Assembly (NCBI RefSeq): GCF_937893305.1
Contig: NZ_CALBGN010000010.1
Coordinates: 1 to 46,151, forward strand
Origin: an uncultured Helicobacter sp.
GTDB taxonomy: Bacteria; Campylobacterota; Campylobacteria; Campylobacterales; Helicobacteraceae
Reading direction: 5' to 3'
Length of the DNA stretch: 46,151 bases
Under the pieces are notes generated by a model that saw only the letters and a list, made by a program, of their open reading frames with translations, was not told the DNA's origin and made no database searches. Position numbers and translations under genes: made by a program. Positions 7,663 to 16,985 of this stretch are shown here, piece by piece. Each line of letters begins with the position of its first letter. Position 1 is the first letter of the stretch.

Positions 7663-8985
7663 TTATTCTTCGTTTAAAAATGGCTTTTTTGTAGCCTTTA
7701 ATCGCACAATCCTAGCCCCTTCTGTTGCTAAGACTTCATACTCACAATACTCATCATCAATAATATCGCCAACTACTGGCATTCTCTCTAAAAGGTTAAA
7801 GACATACCCACCAATGGTAACTTGCTCTGTGTCATCTTCAAAAGTGATTCCAAGCACATCAGCTACTCGCTCTAAATCAAGCATACCATCAAAAGAATAA
7901 GAATCTTCACTGATTTTGTGATAATCATCGCTTTTTTTATCGTGCTCATCACTAATATCACCCATCACTTCTTCTAAAATATCTTCCATTGTCAGCAAAC
8001 CTGCTGTTCCACCATACTCATCAACAACAAGTGCAGTGTGGATTTGACGGCGATTCATTTGATTAAGAATATTTGAAATTGATGCACTCTCAGGGACGAT
8101 AATCATTTCACGCACCAAGCTTTCCAATTCTTTTGAAGGATTGTTACTCAACATTGTTTCAAGCAAATCCCTTAAATGCACCATTCCTATAATATTATCT
8201 TTTCCTTCTTTGCAATAAGGATAACGCGTGTGCTTTGTAGTTGTTACAATCTGCATATTCTCTTCATAAGTGTTATCATCATATAAACAAATCATATCTT
8301 TTCTAGGCGTCATAATCTCTTTTGCCATTGTATCTGAGAAACTTACAGCATTTTGAATAATTTCATTTTCAATCGTATCTAAATATCCACCCTTTAAACT
8401 CTCACCTACGATGATTTTTAATTCTTCTTCAGAATGCGCACTTTCTTCCCCTTCGCTTGCAGGCTTAATGTGCATTGCGTGCAAAATAATCGTAGCAATA
8501 AAATCAAAAATCTTAATAACTGGATAAAACACAATCCAAAAAATATGCAAAGGGCGCGCAACAAGCAACACAGCCTTTTCCGCCTTAGCAATGGCAATAG
8601 ACTTTGGCACAATCTCTCCAACAACAACATGTAAAAGCGTAATAAAACTAAATGCAATCACAAAACTCACAGAATGTAGCAATACAGGATTATCTCCAAT
8701 AAAATATTTAAAAGGCGTTTCTAACAATCTAGCAATAGCAGGCTCACCAATCCAACCAAGTCCAAGAGATGAAAGCGTAATTCCAAGCTGTGTTGCAGAA
8801 AGATAGGAATCTAATTTTCCAGTAATTTTTAGTGCAAGTTTTGCGCCACTTACTTCACGCTTTGAAAGCTCTTCTAAGCGTGAGCGACGAATCTTAACAA
8901 TTGCAAACTCTGAAAGCACAAAAAAACCATTTAATAAAACAAGAAACAACGCGAAAATTGACAAGAGAAACGACTCAATTTCCAA
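7663..8985 (-). CDS. CNNM/CorC-type transporter-like protein (hemolysin C family)
   Basis: This 440-residue protein has an N-terminal DUF21/CNNM membrane domain (about residues 1-180, several helices), a pair of CBS domains (about 205-330, with MTPRKDMICLYDD and VVDEYGGTAGLLTMEDILEE), and a C-terminal CorC_HlyC domain (about 350-430). Relatives act in magnesium or cobalt efflux and are often labelled hemolysins without direct evidence. The VVDEYGG segment is a strong family marker. The CBS pair likely binds adenine nucleotides. Confidence 0.92.
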   Translation of the reverse strand: MEIESFLLSIFALFLVLLNGFFVLSEFAIVKIRRSRLEELSKREVSGAKLALKITGKLDSYLSATQLGITLSSLGLGWIGEPAIARLLETPFKYFIGDNPVLLHSVSFVIAFSFITLLHVVVGEIVPKSIAIAKAEKAVLLVARPLHIFWIVFYPVIKIFDFIATIILHAMHIKPASEGEESAHSEEELKIIVGESLKGGYLDTIENEIIQNAVSFSDTMAKEIMTPRKDMICLYDDNTYEENMQIVTTTKHTRYPYCKEGKDNIIGMVHLRDLLETMLSNNPSKELESLVREMIIVPESASISNILNQMNRRQIHTALVVDEYGGTAGLLTMEDILEEVMGDISDEHDKKSDDYHKISEDSYSFDGMLDLERVADVLGITFEDDTEQVTIGGYVFNLLERMPVVGDIIDDEYCEYEVLATEGARIVRLKATKKPFLNEE

Positions 8986-9083
8986 AAAAACTCCTTTAAG
9001 TTCAAAGAAAAATTTTATTATTTTAGCATAAATTTAATAGCAAAACTTAAATTTCTAATGTTTTCTTGCATTTATCTCTTACT

Positions 9084-9998
9084 TCAACTCTCTTGATTTT
9101 GAGATTCCAACTCTTTAACAAACATCTCATCAATCCCACGACTTAAACTCATTCCAAAAAGCAAAATCGCCCAAGAAAGATACACCCAAATAAACAAAAA
9201 CAACACAATGCTAAAAGAACCATAAAGCGTTAAATATGCCTTATTGTAAAACACATAATACACAAATCCCCATTTGCAAAAAGACCACAAAAGTGCTGTA
9301 ATCAAAGAACTTAGCAAGGTATTCTTTGTGCTGATTTTTGTGTTTGCTGAAATTTTAAAAAGCATAAAAAATACAATCCAAATTAAAAAATACGGAATCA
9401 GTCTAAATAGCCAAGCCAAATATGTGCTATAACCCAACCCATCCAAATACGCATACGCCTTTGCGCTAAGAAAGATAGAAAAAAGCACACCTAATGGAAA
9501 AAGCGTCATACAAGTCCAATACACAGATAAAGAATCCCAAAACCCACGCCCTTTGGAGTGAAAAATTTTTGTCGTAATGTTTTGATAGTTTCTAAAAAAC
9601 AAAATAGAAGTGATGAAGGCATATAAAAGCCCCATTCCACCAAGCTTCGTAGAGTTTTTTAAAAATCCATCTAAATATTGCAAAAATATATCAGAATGCG
9701 TAGGAATAAAATTCGCAATAATGAGACTTTTAAAACTTTCAATATATTCTTTAAAGTCTGGCAATGTTGCCACAAGTGAAAATACCACAAGTAGCATTGG
9801 TAAAAGTGCAAAAATTGTATAAAAACTAAGGCTTGAGGCAAAATAAAGCAAATCGCCTTTTAAAAACACATATAAATAACGCACAAGCACCCAAAGCTTA
9901 TCTCTAATCTCTTGAAATAACCTTAAAGTCCATAATCTTTTAAAGCGCGAAATTAACAGATCTTTACTCTTTTCTAGTTTTTTAGAAGTCTCTAACAT
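9084..9998 (-). CDS. YihY/virulence factor BrkB family membrane protein
   Basis: This 304-residue membrane protein has about six helices between residues 40 and 280. Motifs match the YihY/BrkB family, including FASSLSFYTIFALLPMLLV early in the domain and LLFIWVYLSWAILLFG-type sequence near the end (seen here as LFLFIWVYLSWAILLFG). Transport activity in the family is not well defined, and the old ribonuclease BN label is not supported. It follows bioB after 6 bases. Confidence 0.88.
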   Translation of the reverse strand: MLETSKKLEKSKDLLISRFKRLWTLRLFQEIRDKLWVLVRYLYVFLKGDLLYFASSLSFYTIFALLPMLLVVFSLVATLPDFKEYIESFKSLIIANFIPTHSDIFLQYLDGFLKNSTKLGGMGLLYAFITSILFFRNYQNITTKIFHSKGRGFWDSLSVYWTCMTLFPLGVLFSIFLSAKAYAYLDGLGYSTYLAWLFRLIPYFLIWIVFFMLFKISANTKISTKNTLLSSLITALLWSFCKWGFVYYVFYNKAYLTLYGSFSIVLFLFIWVYLSWAILLFGMSLSRGIDEMFVKELESQNQES

Positions 9999-10004
9999 AA
10001 TATT

Positions 10005-10844
10005 TTATTCACAACTTGTTGCGATTCCATATCCATAATTCTTAATGCGTTCTACTTCATCTTTTGGAGTGTTTCCTTTAGTAGTAAGATAATCCCCTAA
10101 TACAACCGCATTAATTCCACACTCAAAAAGTGCCTTTTGATCCTCTTTAAACACTTTCTCTCTACCTCCTGCAATCATTAATCTTGCATTTGGCAAATAC
10201 TCCCTTGCTAATTTGACACATTCTAATGCTTCTTCTTGCGCTAGAATCTTTTGTGTAAGAGGTAATGCAGGATTTGAAATAAAGAAATTAATCGGCACGC
10301 TATGCGGAGTTAGCGTTTGTAGCGCATAGAGCAAATCCATTCTATCTTGCCAACTCTCTCCCATTCCAAAGATTCCACCACTACATAACCCAAGACCTGC
10401 TTTTAAAGCATTTTCACAGGTTTCATAACGCTCTTCAAAACTATGTGTAGAACAAATTTTTGGAAAAAAGTTGCGACTTGCCTCAAGATTATGATTATAG
10501 CTTGCAATTCCTGCATTTTTAAGTTCTATTAAAGCCTCAACACTTGCAATCCCGCTGCAACCAATTAAATGCAAATGCAATCCAGAATCCACAATCGCCC
10601 TTGCAGCTTGTGCAATATACTCCACGCGCTTACTATCTAACTCTCTCCCGCTTGTTACAAGACAAAACCCTAGCGCACCGTTTTCGCTTGCTCTTTTTGC
10701 TTCTTCTAAAATTTGTGGAATCGGTTTGTATTTATAGCGTTCAATATCAGCATTATACTTCGCACTTTGTGTGCAATACGCACAATCTTCTGCGCAACTC
10801 CCACTTGAAACATTACAAATTGTGCATAAAAAAATCTCTTGCAT
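10005..10844 (-). CDS. bioB: Biotin synthase
   Basis: BioB (279 residues) inserts sulfur into dethiobiotin using radical SAM chemistry. The SAM cluster motif CAEDCAYCTQS is at residues 17-27. Other family segments are GFCLVTSGREL, SYNHNLEASRNFF (with the conserved His-Asn-Leu-Glu) and CSGGIFGMGES. A later MIAGGREK includes the Arg ligand for the [2Fe-2S] cluster. The length suits the shorter epsilonproteobacterial form. The ATG lies directly after the stop of the PPOX-family gene. Confidence 0.97.
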   Translation of the reverse strand: MQEIFLCTICNVSSGSCAEDCAYCTQSAKYNADIERYKYKPIPQILEEAKRASENGALGFCLVTSGRELDSKRVEYIAQAARAIVDSGLHLHLIGCSGIASVEALIELKNAGIASYNHNLEASRNFFPKICSTHSFEERYETCENALKAGLGLCSGGIFGMGESWQDRMDLLYALQTLTPHSVPINFFISNPALPLTQKILAQEEALECVKLAREYLPNARLMIAGGREKVFKEDQKALFECGINAVVLGDYLTTKGNTPKDEVERIKNYGYGIATSCE

Positions 10845-10845
10845 T

Positions 10846-11247
10846 TTAGCCCTTTAACACTTCATTGCGACCATTAAAACTTTGAATTTTAATACTAGGC
10901 TCATCAAAGTAAAACACTGCAAAATCAGGATTTTCAGGATTTTTATAAATCTCTTTAACTACAGGATACTTTTCAAACATTTTCTTTTTTATCTCTATAT
11001 TTTCATCAAACACGGCTTTTGCACGGATTCTAATCCACATATTCTTTCCATCATATGCACTAAGTTCAATCCCAGAAAAATTTTGAATATGCTTATAGAT
11101 TCCTTTTTTCTTAGAAGTGCAAGCATAAAGCTTCTCATCATAATATAAAGGAGATTGCATAGGACGCACACGTGGATTACCACAAGTTCCCTTTGTTGCT
11201 AAAAACCCTACATTATTATCTAAAAAATCTAAAATTTCTTGTGTCAT
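10846..11247 (-). CDS. Pyridoxamine 5'-phosphate oxidase family protein
   Basis: This 133-residue protein is a small split-barrel flavin-binding protein of the PPOX-like superfamily. Supporting features are an early GFLATKGTCGNPRVRPM strand pair, LYACTSKKKGIYKHIQNF and a later WIRIRAKAVF strand. Such proteins bind FMN or F420 and have varied roles. Lacking the full PdxH motif set, this one is unlikely to be the vitamin B6 enzyme itself. It lies between topA and bioB with gaps of 1-2 bases. Confidence 0.75.
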   Translation of the reverse strand: MTQEILDFLDNNVGFLATKGTCGNPRVRPMQSPLYYDEKLYACTSKKKGIYKHIQNFSGIELSAYDGKNMWIRIRAKAVFDENIEIKKKMFEKYPVVKEIYKNPENPDFAVFYFDEPSIKIQSFNGRNEVLKG

Positions 11248-11249
11248 TT

Positions 11250-13463
11250 TTATCCTTTATCATCAATGCGTTCTTTGCACGCACTGCATTCTAAAATCGG
11301 TTTTTTACGAAATGTCCGCCTTAGCATCACACTATTGCATTTTGGACAAGTGTGCTGTGTAGGTGGAAAATTTGCAATAAAATCACATTTTGGATAATTC
11401 TTACATCCATAAAACTTCCCACGCCGACTCATTCTCTCTAAAATATCTCCCCCACATTTTGGACATTTAACATCCTCTAAAACTTGAGGTTGCGCTTTAG
11501 ACCCATTTAAAGCCTTTGTGTTTTTGCACTCTGGATACCCACTACAAGCCAAAAACTCTCCATTTCTACCGCGTTTTTTTACCATTGGTTTGCCACATTT
11601 TTCACAAACCCCTAAATCTTCATCGCTAGTTTCTTGTTCTTTTTTAATGTATTTACACTTAGGATAACCACTGCACCCTACAAATTCTCCAAACCTACTT
11701 TTTCTTTGCACAAGATCTTTACCGCATAGCGGACAAGACTCACCAGTTGGAATCGCAATCTTTTGACTTGCAATGCTTGTTTTGCCTTCACTCACTTTTT
11801 GAATAAAAGGCTCATAAAACTCCCATAAAAGTTGCTGCCAATCCTGTTTAGATTCTGCAATAGCATCAAGACGCTCTTCTAAAGTTGCTGTAAATTTAGA
11901 ATCTACAATTTCATTAAAATGCGCCTCTAAAAGCTCCACCACCTTAAAAGCGACTTCTTTAGGTTGGATTTGTTTTTTCTCAATGCTAATATATTCTCTT
12001 GAAGTCAATAGCGCAATTGTTGGAGCATAAGTGCTTGGACGCCCAATCCCTAAAGACTCCAATGTTTTAATCAAGCTTGCTTCAGAATATCTTGCTGGAG
12101 GCTCTGTTTGATGTTCATTAGCGACGCATTTTTCAAGCTTAATTTCTTCATTAATCTTAAATTCTGGGAGCAATTTATCCTTATCTTCACTACCAAGCAC
12201 ACGATAAAACCCATCAAATACAAGTTTTCTACCATTAATTTTAAGTTGTGCAGTTTTACAAGTTATCAAAATGCTTTGTGATTCAAATTCTGCATCTTGC
12301 ATTTGTGAGGCTAAGAATCGCTTATAAATTAGAGTATAAAGCTTAAGCTCATCTCCTTTTAGATATTGTGCTGCAATTTGTGGCGTGAAATCCATTAAAG
12401 TTGGACGGATTGCTTCGTGTGCTTCTTGCGCGCCTTTTGCTTTTGTGGTATAGACTTTTGGCTTTGTTGGCACATATTCTTTACCATAAGTTTTAGCAAT
12501 AAGCTTGCGTGCTTCATCTTGCGCGACTTTTGCAATATTTAAGCTATCTGTTCTCATATAAGTAATCACACCCATTGAACCTTGATGTGTCATCACCCCT
12601 TCATAAAGCTTTTGGGCTGTTTGCATTGTTCGTGATGGGGAAAATCCCAGCTGTGAGCTTGCGCTTTGTTGTAATGTAGAAGTCATAAATGGAGGGGGAG
12701 TAGTTGTTTTTCTTCGTTTTGTTTCAAGGCTTTGAATCTTAAAACTTTCTGTTTTTAGCACAGATACAATCTCTTCTGCCTCTATGTAATCTTGCAAGGT
12801 CAGCTTATCAATCTTTTTACCCTTAAACTCCACAAGTTCGGCCTCAAGGATACTTTTATCTCCATTTTTTTTAAACACGCTTTCAATGCTATAATAAGTT
12901 ATGGGCTTAAAATTTAGAATCTCTTTTTCTCTATCCACAATAATTTTTAACGCACTACTTTGCACGCGTCCAGCACTTAAGCCTCTTTGAATCTTAGAAG
13001 CAATCAATGGACTTAAACGATAGCCTACGATTCTGTCTAATAAACGCCTTGCTTGCTGCGCATTAACTCTATCCATATCAATATGGCGTGGATTTTTTAG
13101 AGCCTCCTTAATAGCGTTTTGCGTGATTTCGTGAAAGACAATTCTAGGAAGTTTATTGGGATTTTTGCCAATAGCAGTTGCGATATGATAACCTATTGCT
13201 TCCCCCTCTCTATCCTCATCGGTTGCGATATAGATTTCTTTTGCATCTTTTGCAAGCTTTTTTAGCTCATTCACAACTTCTTTGTGAGAAGTATCAATTG
13301 TATATTCTGGGATAAAGGTTTCATTTTCAATTTTAATTCCAAAAGTATGCTTAGGCAAATCCCTAATATGCCCTTTTGACGCGATAACATTATATGCATC
13401 ACCTAAGAAATTCTTTATTGTTCGCGCTTTTGTTGGAGATTCCACAATGATTAGATTCTTCAA
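11250..13463 (-). CDS. topA: DNA topoisomerase I
   Basis: This is a 737-residue type IA topoisomerase that relaxes negative supercoils. The Toprim domain starts at residue 2 (LIIVESPTKA) with IATDEDREGEAI holding the metal ligands. The catalytic tyrosine is in TYMRTDSLN near residue 297. The C-terminus has four zinc-ribbon repeats (CPLCG...C..C, CEKCG, CPKCG, CPKCN at about 580-730). The start is TTG at 13463 with GGCGGAG just upstream; it gives the exact family N-terminus after the initiator. Confidence 0.97.
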   Translation of the reverse strand: MKNLIIVESPTKARTIKNFLGDAYNVIASKGHIRDLPKHTFGIKIENETFIPEYTIDTSHKEVVNELKKLAKDAKEIYIATDEDREGEAIGYHIATAIGKNPNKLPRIVFHEITQNAIKEALKNPRHIDMDRVNAQQARRLLDRIVGYRLSPLIASKIQRGLSAGRVQSSALKIIVDREKEILNFKPITYYSIESVFKKNGDKSILEAELVEFKGKKIDKLTLQDYIEAEEIVSVLKTESFKIQSLETKRRKTTTPPPFMTSTLQQSASSQLGFSPSRTMQTAQKLYEGVMTHQGSMGVITYMRTDSLNIAKVAQDEARKLIAKTYGKEYVPTKPKVYTTKAKGAQEAHEAIRPTLMDFTPQIAAQYLKGDELKLYTLIYKRFLASQMQDAEFESQSILITCKTAQLKINGRKLVFDGFYRVLGSEDKDKLLPEFKINEEIKLEKCVANEHQTEPPARYSEASLIKTLESLGIGRPSTYAPTIALLTSREYISIEKKQIQPKEVAFKVVELLEAHFNEIVDSKFTATLEERLDAIAESKQDWQQLLWEFYEPFIQKVSEGKTSIASQKIAIPTGESCPLCGKDLVQRKSRFGEFVGCSGYPKCKYIKKEQETSDEDLGVCEKCGKPMVKKRGRNGEFLACSGYPECKNTKALNGSKAQPQVLEDVKCPKCGGDILERMSRRGKFYGCKNYPKCDFIANFPPTQHTCPKCNSVMLRRTFRKKPILECSACKERIDDKG

Positions 13464-13536
13464 ATGCTCCGCCTTAATTGTATTTTGCTAATCATACAAA
13501 AATTTACTCCAAAATTTCAAGGCATTGCATAAACTA

Positions 13537-14397
13537 CTAAAAATCAGTGTTTAAAATATCTTGATAAATTTCTTTACCTACTTGACTCTTTGCAAATGCG
13601 ACAAAATGGTTATTTCTAAAACTCTCTTTATTATAAGCTAAAGGTTTTTTACTCACACAATCCAACACTACTCCACCGCTCTCTTCTAGCACAATCTCAC
13701 ACGCCGCAATATCCCACTCGCTCGTGCCATTAAAACGCGGATAAATATCTGCTTCTCCTTTGGCTAAAGCACAAATTTTAAGCGATGAACCATACTTTTG
13801 CACTTTTAAATGATATTTACTAATAAAGTCCTGTGTTGCTTGTGTGCTATGAAATACAGAATCACACGCAATAATTTGCTTTTCTTGTGCGATTCTCTCA
13901 CCATTTAAGCGGATTTTGTTTTGCTCTAGCCAGGCTAGATCTAACATCCCTTTTTGCCAAGATTCTTCTAAAGATTTTACATCATAATCAAAACTACCAA
14001 AGTCTTTTAGGGCGATATAAAGCTTAGAAAACGCTGGAGCATACACCACGCCTAAAATGGGACGATTTTTATAAATTAATGCAATATTTATCGTAAAGCC
14101 TCCATTTTGTGCCAAAAAATCCTTTGTGCCATCAAGTGGATCAATAAGCCAAAAATATTCTAAACCCTTGCGTTCTTCATACTCCAACACAGCTTCTTCA
14201 GAGCACACCTTATATGAAGAAATTTCTTGCAATTTTTGCATGATTAAAGCATTGGATTCTAAATCTGCCTTTGTTAAAGGTGAAGAATCTTGTTTTAAAT
14301 CAAAATCTTCTAAACCATAATATTTTAAAACCACATCTCCTGCTTCTAGCGCAATTAAAGCAGTTTTATAAAGCAAACATTCCATAGCATATTCCAT
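13537..14397 (-). CDS. cysQ: 3'(2'),5'-bisphosphate nucleotidase CysQ (inositol monophosphatase family)
   Basis: This 286-residue magnesium-dependent phosphatase has the family motifs EEAVLEYEER, IDPLDGTKDF (metal ligands) and WDIAACEIVLEESGG. CysQ enzymes remove the 3'-phosphate from adenosine 3',5'-bisphosphate released by PAPS- and CoA-dependent transfers. It stands next to a cluster with three APS-kinase-like proteins, so it may clear a 3'-phosphonucleotide by-product there; this is inference. The start is either ATG 14397 or the in-frame ATG 14385, which has a better-spaced GGA. The neighbour upstream ends at 14404. Confidence 0.85.
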   Translation of the reverse strand: MEYAMECLLYKTALIALEAGDVVLKYYGLEDFDLKQDSSPLTKADLESNALIMQKLQEISSYKVCSEEAVLEYEERKGLEYFWLIDPLDGTKDFLAQNGGFTINIALIYKNRPILGVVYAPAFSKLYIALKDFGSFDYDVKSLEESWQKGMLDLAWLEQNKIRLNGERIAQEKQIIACDSVFHSTQATQDFISKYHLKVQKYGSSLKICALAKGEADIYPRFNGTSEWDIAACEIVLEESGGVVLDCVSKKPLAYNKESFRNNHFVAFAKSQVGKEIYQDILNTDF

Positions 14398-14607
14398 TCC
14401 AAACTAAATTTTATTTTTAATTGTATCCCAAATCTTTCTATCCATTAAAAACAATTCTTCTCCATCTTCTAGTTTTAATCGCAAACCATCATAATGTGGA
14501 TACCACATAGCTCTAATTTTTTTAACAATTTCTTTAGAATCTAAATTTTTCAAATCTTCAATAGAGATAAGTTTCTCTTCATTAAGCCTTTCTCTACTAT
14601 AATATCT

Positions 14608-14621
14608 CCCCCCCCCCCCCC
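14608..14621. repeat. C14 homopolymer (G14 in coding strand) in formyltransferase
   Basis: Fourteen C in a row inside the reading frame. The present length puts the 3' part of the gene out of frame; 12 or 15 would restore it if the upstream A-run were also corrected. Confidence 0.9.
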
Positions 14622-15049
14622 GCAGGCTATTTTTGGAGTTTTTTTTTGAGAAAATGACATTATACTCCCTTCTCTGATCATAAATACAATTTTCTTAAAA
14701 GCATTAATTCCTACTTCCTCCCAAATATATTCCACAATTTCTTTTCCTGTCTTTTCATAATCTAAAATAAATTTTTCTATTAAAATTATCTCTCCGCAAT
14801 CAAACTTTTCATTCACAAAATGTGCCGTCATCCCCCATTCTTTCTCATTATTTGCCATTCCATAATATAATGTATAACAACCTTTATAATCAGGTAATAA
14901 TCCAGGATGAAAATTAATACAATATCGCACTGAAGAAAAAACTTCTCTTGGAATGTAATGGACATAACCATAAGAAAAAATCACATCAATGTCTTTGTAT
15001 GCTGGTAATTCTTGTTTATCTACAATTAATAATTGATGATTTTTGCATA

Positions 15050-15057
15050 TTTTTTTT
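15050..15057. repeat. T8 run (A8 in coding strand) at the first frameshift of the formyltransferase
   Basis: The two parts of the N-terminal domain lie in different frames on either side of this run. Nine bases instead of eight would join them, so it is the likely slippage site. Confidence 0.6.
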
Positions 15058-15174
15058 GATATTCTGAAATTAAACATTCTCCAAAACAAACACCAAATAT
15101 TTGAAAATCATTATCCTGCAAAATACCAATAATATTCTCTATTTTAATACGACAATCAGTCAATAAAATCGCTT

Positions 15175-16985
15175 TCAAAACTTATCCTGAAAAAAATTTT
15201 TTAAAATTAAAATTAATTCTTTATTTAAATGATTGTCCTTGACAGCTAGTCTAAAAAATCTACCACTTTTTAAGCCGATTTTATTAGAACAATCTTTGAT
15301 TAAAAAATTATTTTTAAAACAAAAAATTGCCAATTCTTTAACATTAATATTTTCATTTTTTATACAACATAAAACATAATTACTTTGAGAATCAAAAACT
15401 TCTATCTGTTTTATTTTTCTTAATTCATTAATAAAATTTTTTCTAGTTTCTATTAATATCTCACAGGATTTTTTATATTCCTTTGTATATTTAACTATAA
15501 TTTGTAAAAAATATTCTGCAATAGAATTAATATTCCAAATAGAACATTTATCTTGTATTTTTCTAAGAATTTCTTTATTTGAGTTGGCAAGAATTCCAAG
15601 TCTAAGCCCTGCAACTCCATAAGATTTTGAAATACTTTTTACAAGAATTAAGTTAGGATATAAAATTAATTTCTCATTTTCTAAAAAGGTATAATAATGC
15701 TCTGCAAAGTCCATAAAAGATTCATCTAAAACAACATTAACATTATGCTCTTTTGTCCAATTTAAAATTTCTTCCAAATCTTTTTTAGGAAGCAAAAAAC
15801 CGCTAGGATTATCAGGTGCTATAATTAGTATTGTTTTGATTGACTCTTTAGAAATAAATGTAATAAGTTCTGATGCATTATATATTAATCCAGTTTTTAC
15901 TTCAAATAACACGGGCTCTTTTGCGCAATTAACATATTCCTCAAAAGTTGGCACTATAAAACCTATCCTGCCCTCTAAAGTCGTCATTAATGCTTTAATT
16001 AATTCACTAGCTCCATTACCAACTAATAAAAACTCTTCTTTAATATTAAACATTGTCTCGGCTAATGTTTGTATAACTTTTGCTCCTGATGGGTAATTTA
16101 TCATCAAACTTCTCAACATTAATTCCATCTCTTCTATAAGTTTAGGAGTTGGAAAATAAGGATTTACCAAATAACAGTAATCATTAATTTTAGGAAATCT
16201 CCAATATCCACCATAATTTTTTTCTAACATTTCATAACTTTTACTGAAATCAGAAAACATTATATTAGAAATTGCAAGATCATTTGGATTATCAATTTCA
16301 TACCACAAATCACTATCCACAATCTCTGCCTTCAAGACCCATCCATGATTAACAATATCTTTCAAGGCTCTCTCATAATAAAATTCAATTTGATTATTTT
16401 TAATATAATCCTCTAAAATAGGAATATAAAAATTCTGTATCATTTCCTTGGAAAACTTATAAATATTAGCTGTTTTATAATATTTATCAATCTCTTTAAA
16501 ATCAAATTCATCTTTAAAGATTATTTTTTTTACTCTATATTCTTCATCAATCATTACAACAGATCCATCCATCCAAGATTCATCGCGTGATACTAATGCA
16601 AAATTATCAGATGTTGCATTAAATATTTGTTTTATTACAGAATCATCAAAAACTAAATCAGATTCAAATAAAAATATATCATCATTTAAATATTTTTTAG
16701 CACTATATAAAGAATAAATATTATTTGCACAATGATATTTATCGTTATACACAAAATCAATCAAAATATCTAAAGGTAAATCTAAACTACTAATGTAGTC
16801 TTTTAACACCTTATCCAAATATCCTGTAACAATAACAATATGCTTCAATTTTCCATATTTTATAATTTGTTTTATAATCTTTCTACAATTGTGATTCCAC
16901 CCACCTCCACCATACATTTTGGTATATTTTCAGTATATTTTTTAAGTCTTCTTCCTACACCTGCCGCTAAAATTACCGCTTTCAT
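15175..16985 (-). CDS. PntC-like phosphonate cytidylyltransferase fused to 2-aminoethylphosphonate aminotransferase, with an N-terminal frameshift
   Basis: The N-terminal third is a nucleotidyltransferase domain and the rest is a class I/II PLP aminotransferase. The ATG at 16985 opens a frame reading MKAVILAAGVGRRLKKY then KCMVEVGG, the nucleotide-binding motifs, but it stops about 13 codons later. The remainder, starting RKIIKQIIKYGKLKHIVIV, is in another frame that runs from 16917 to 15175. One inserted base near 16875-16885 would make a continuous 603-residue protein. The aminotransferase part shows the substrate loop GNGASELIKAL, DNPSGF and the PLP lysine in SKSYGVAGLRLG. This fusion type makes 2-aminoethylphosphonate and activates it as a CMP ester. 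The pathway genes aepX and aepY lie upstream. As written, the cytidylyltransferase motif is lost; a read error or a true mutation are both possible. Confidence 0.75.

Larger units (their letters stand above)
14404..15178 (-). pseudogene. Formyltransferase family protein, interrupted by two frameshifts (one in a C14 tract)
   Basis: Three frames join into one formyltransferase-like protein of about 258 residues. The first starts with TTG at 15178, overlapping the TGA of the PntC-like gene, with AGGA upstream, and reads (M)KAILLTDCR up to EYQKK. It stops after an A-run of 8 (15050-15057). One extra A would join it to the second frame, which holds the formyltransferase signature CINFHPGLLPDYKGCY and MTAHFVNEKFDCGEI. 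The second frame enters the G14 run (14608-14621) and ends 18 codons beyond it. A run of 12 or 15 would instead continue through LISIEDLKN and IRAMWYPHYDGLRL, the expected C-terminus, to a stop at 14404. As read, a protein cannot be made in full. It may be a doubly phase-variable gene or a decaying one. A sugar-amine N-formylation role is inferred from the family. Confidence 0.75.

Noticed and set aside
14608..14621. All homopolymer frameshifts as sequencing errors
   Set aside because: Errors are possible at single sites, but most tract-bearing genes are in frame and the tracts lie at family-plausible loop positions, so real variable tracts are the better reading. The PntC-like frameshift remains open to error.
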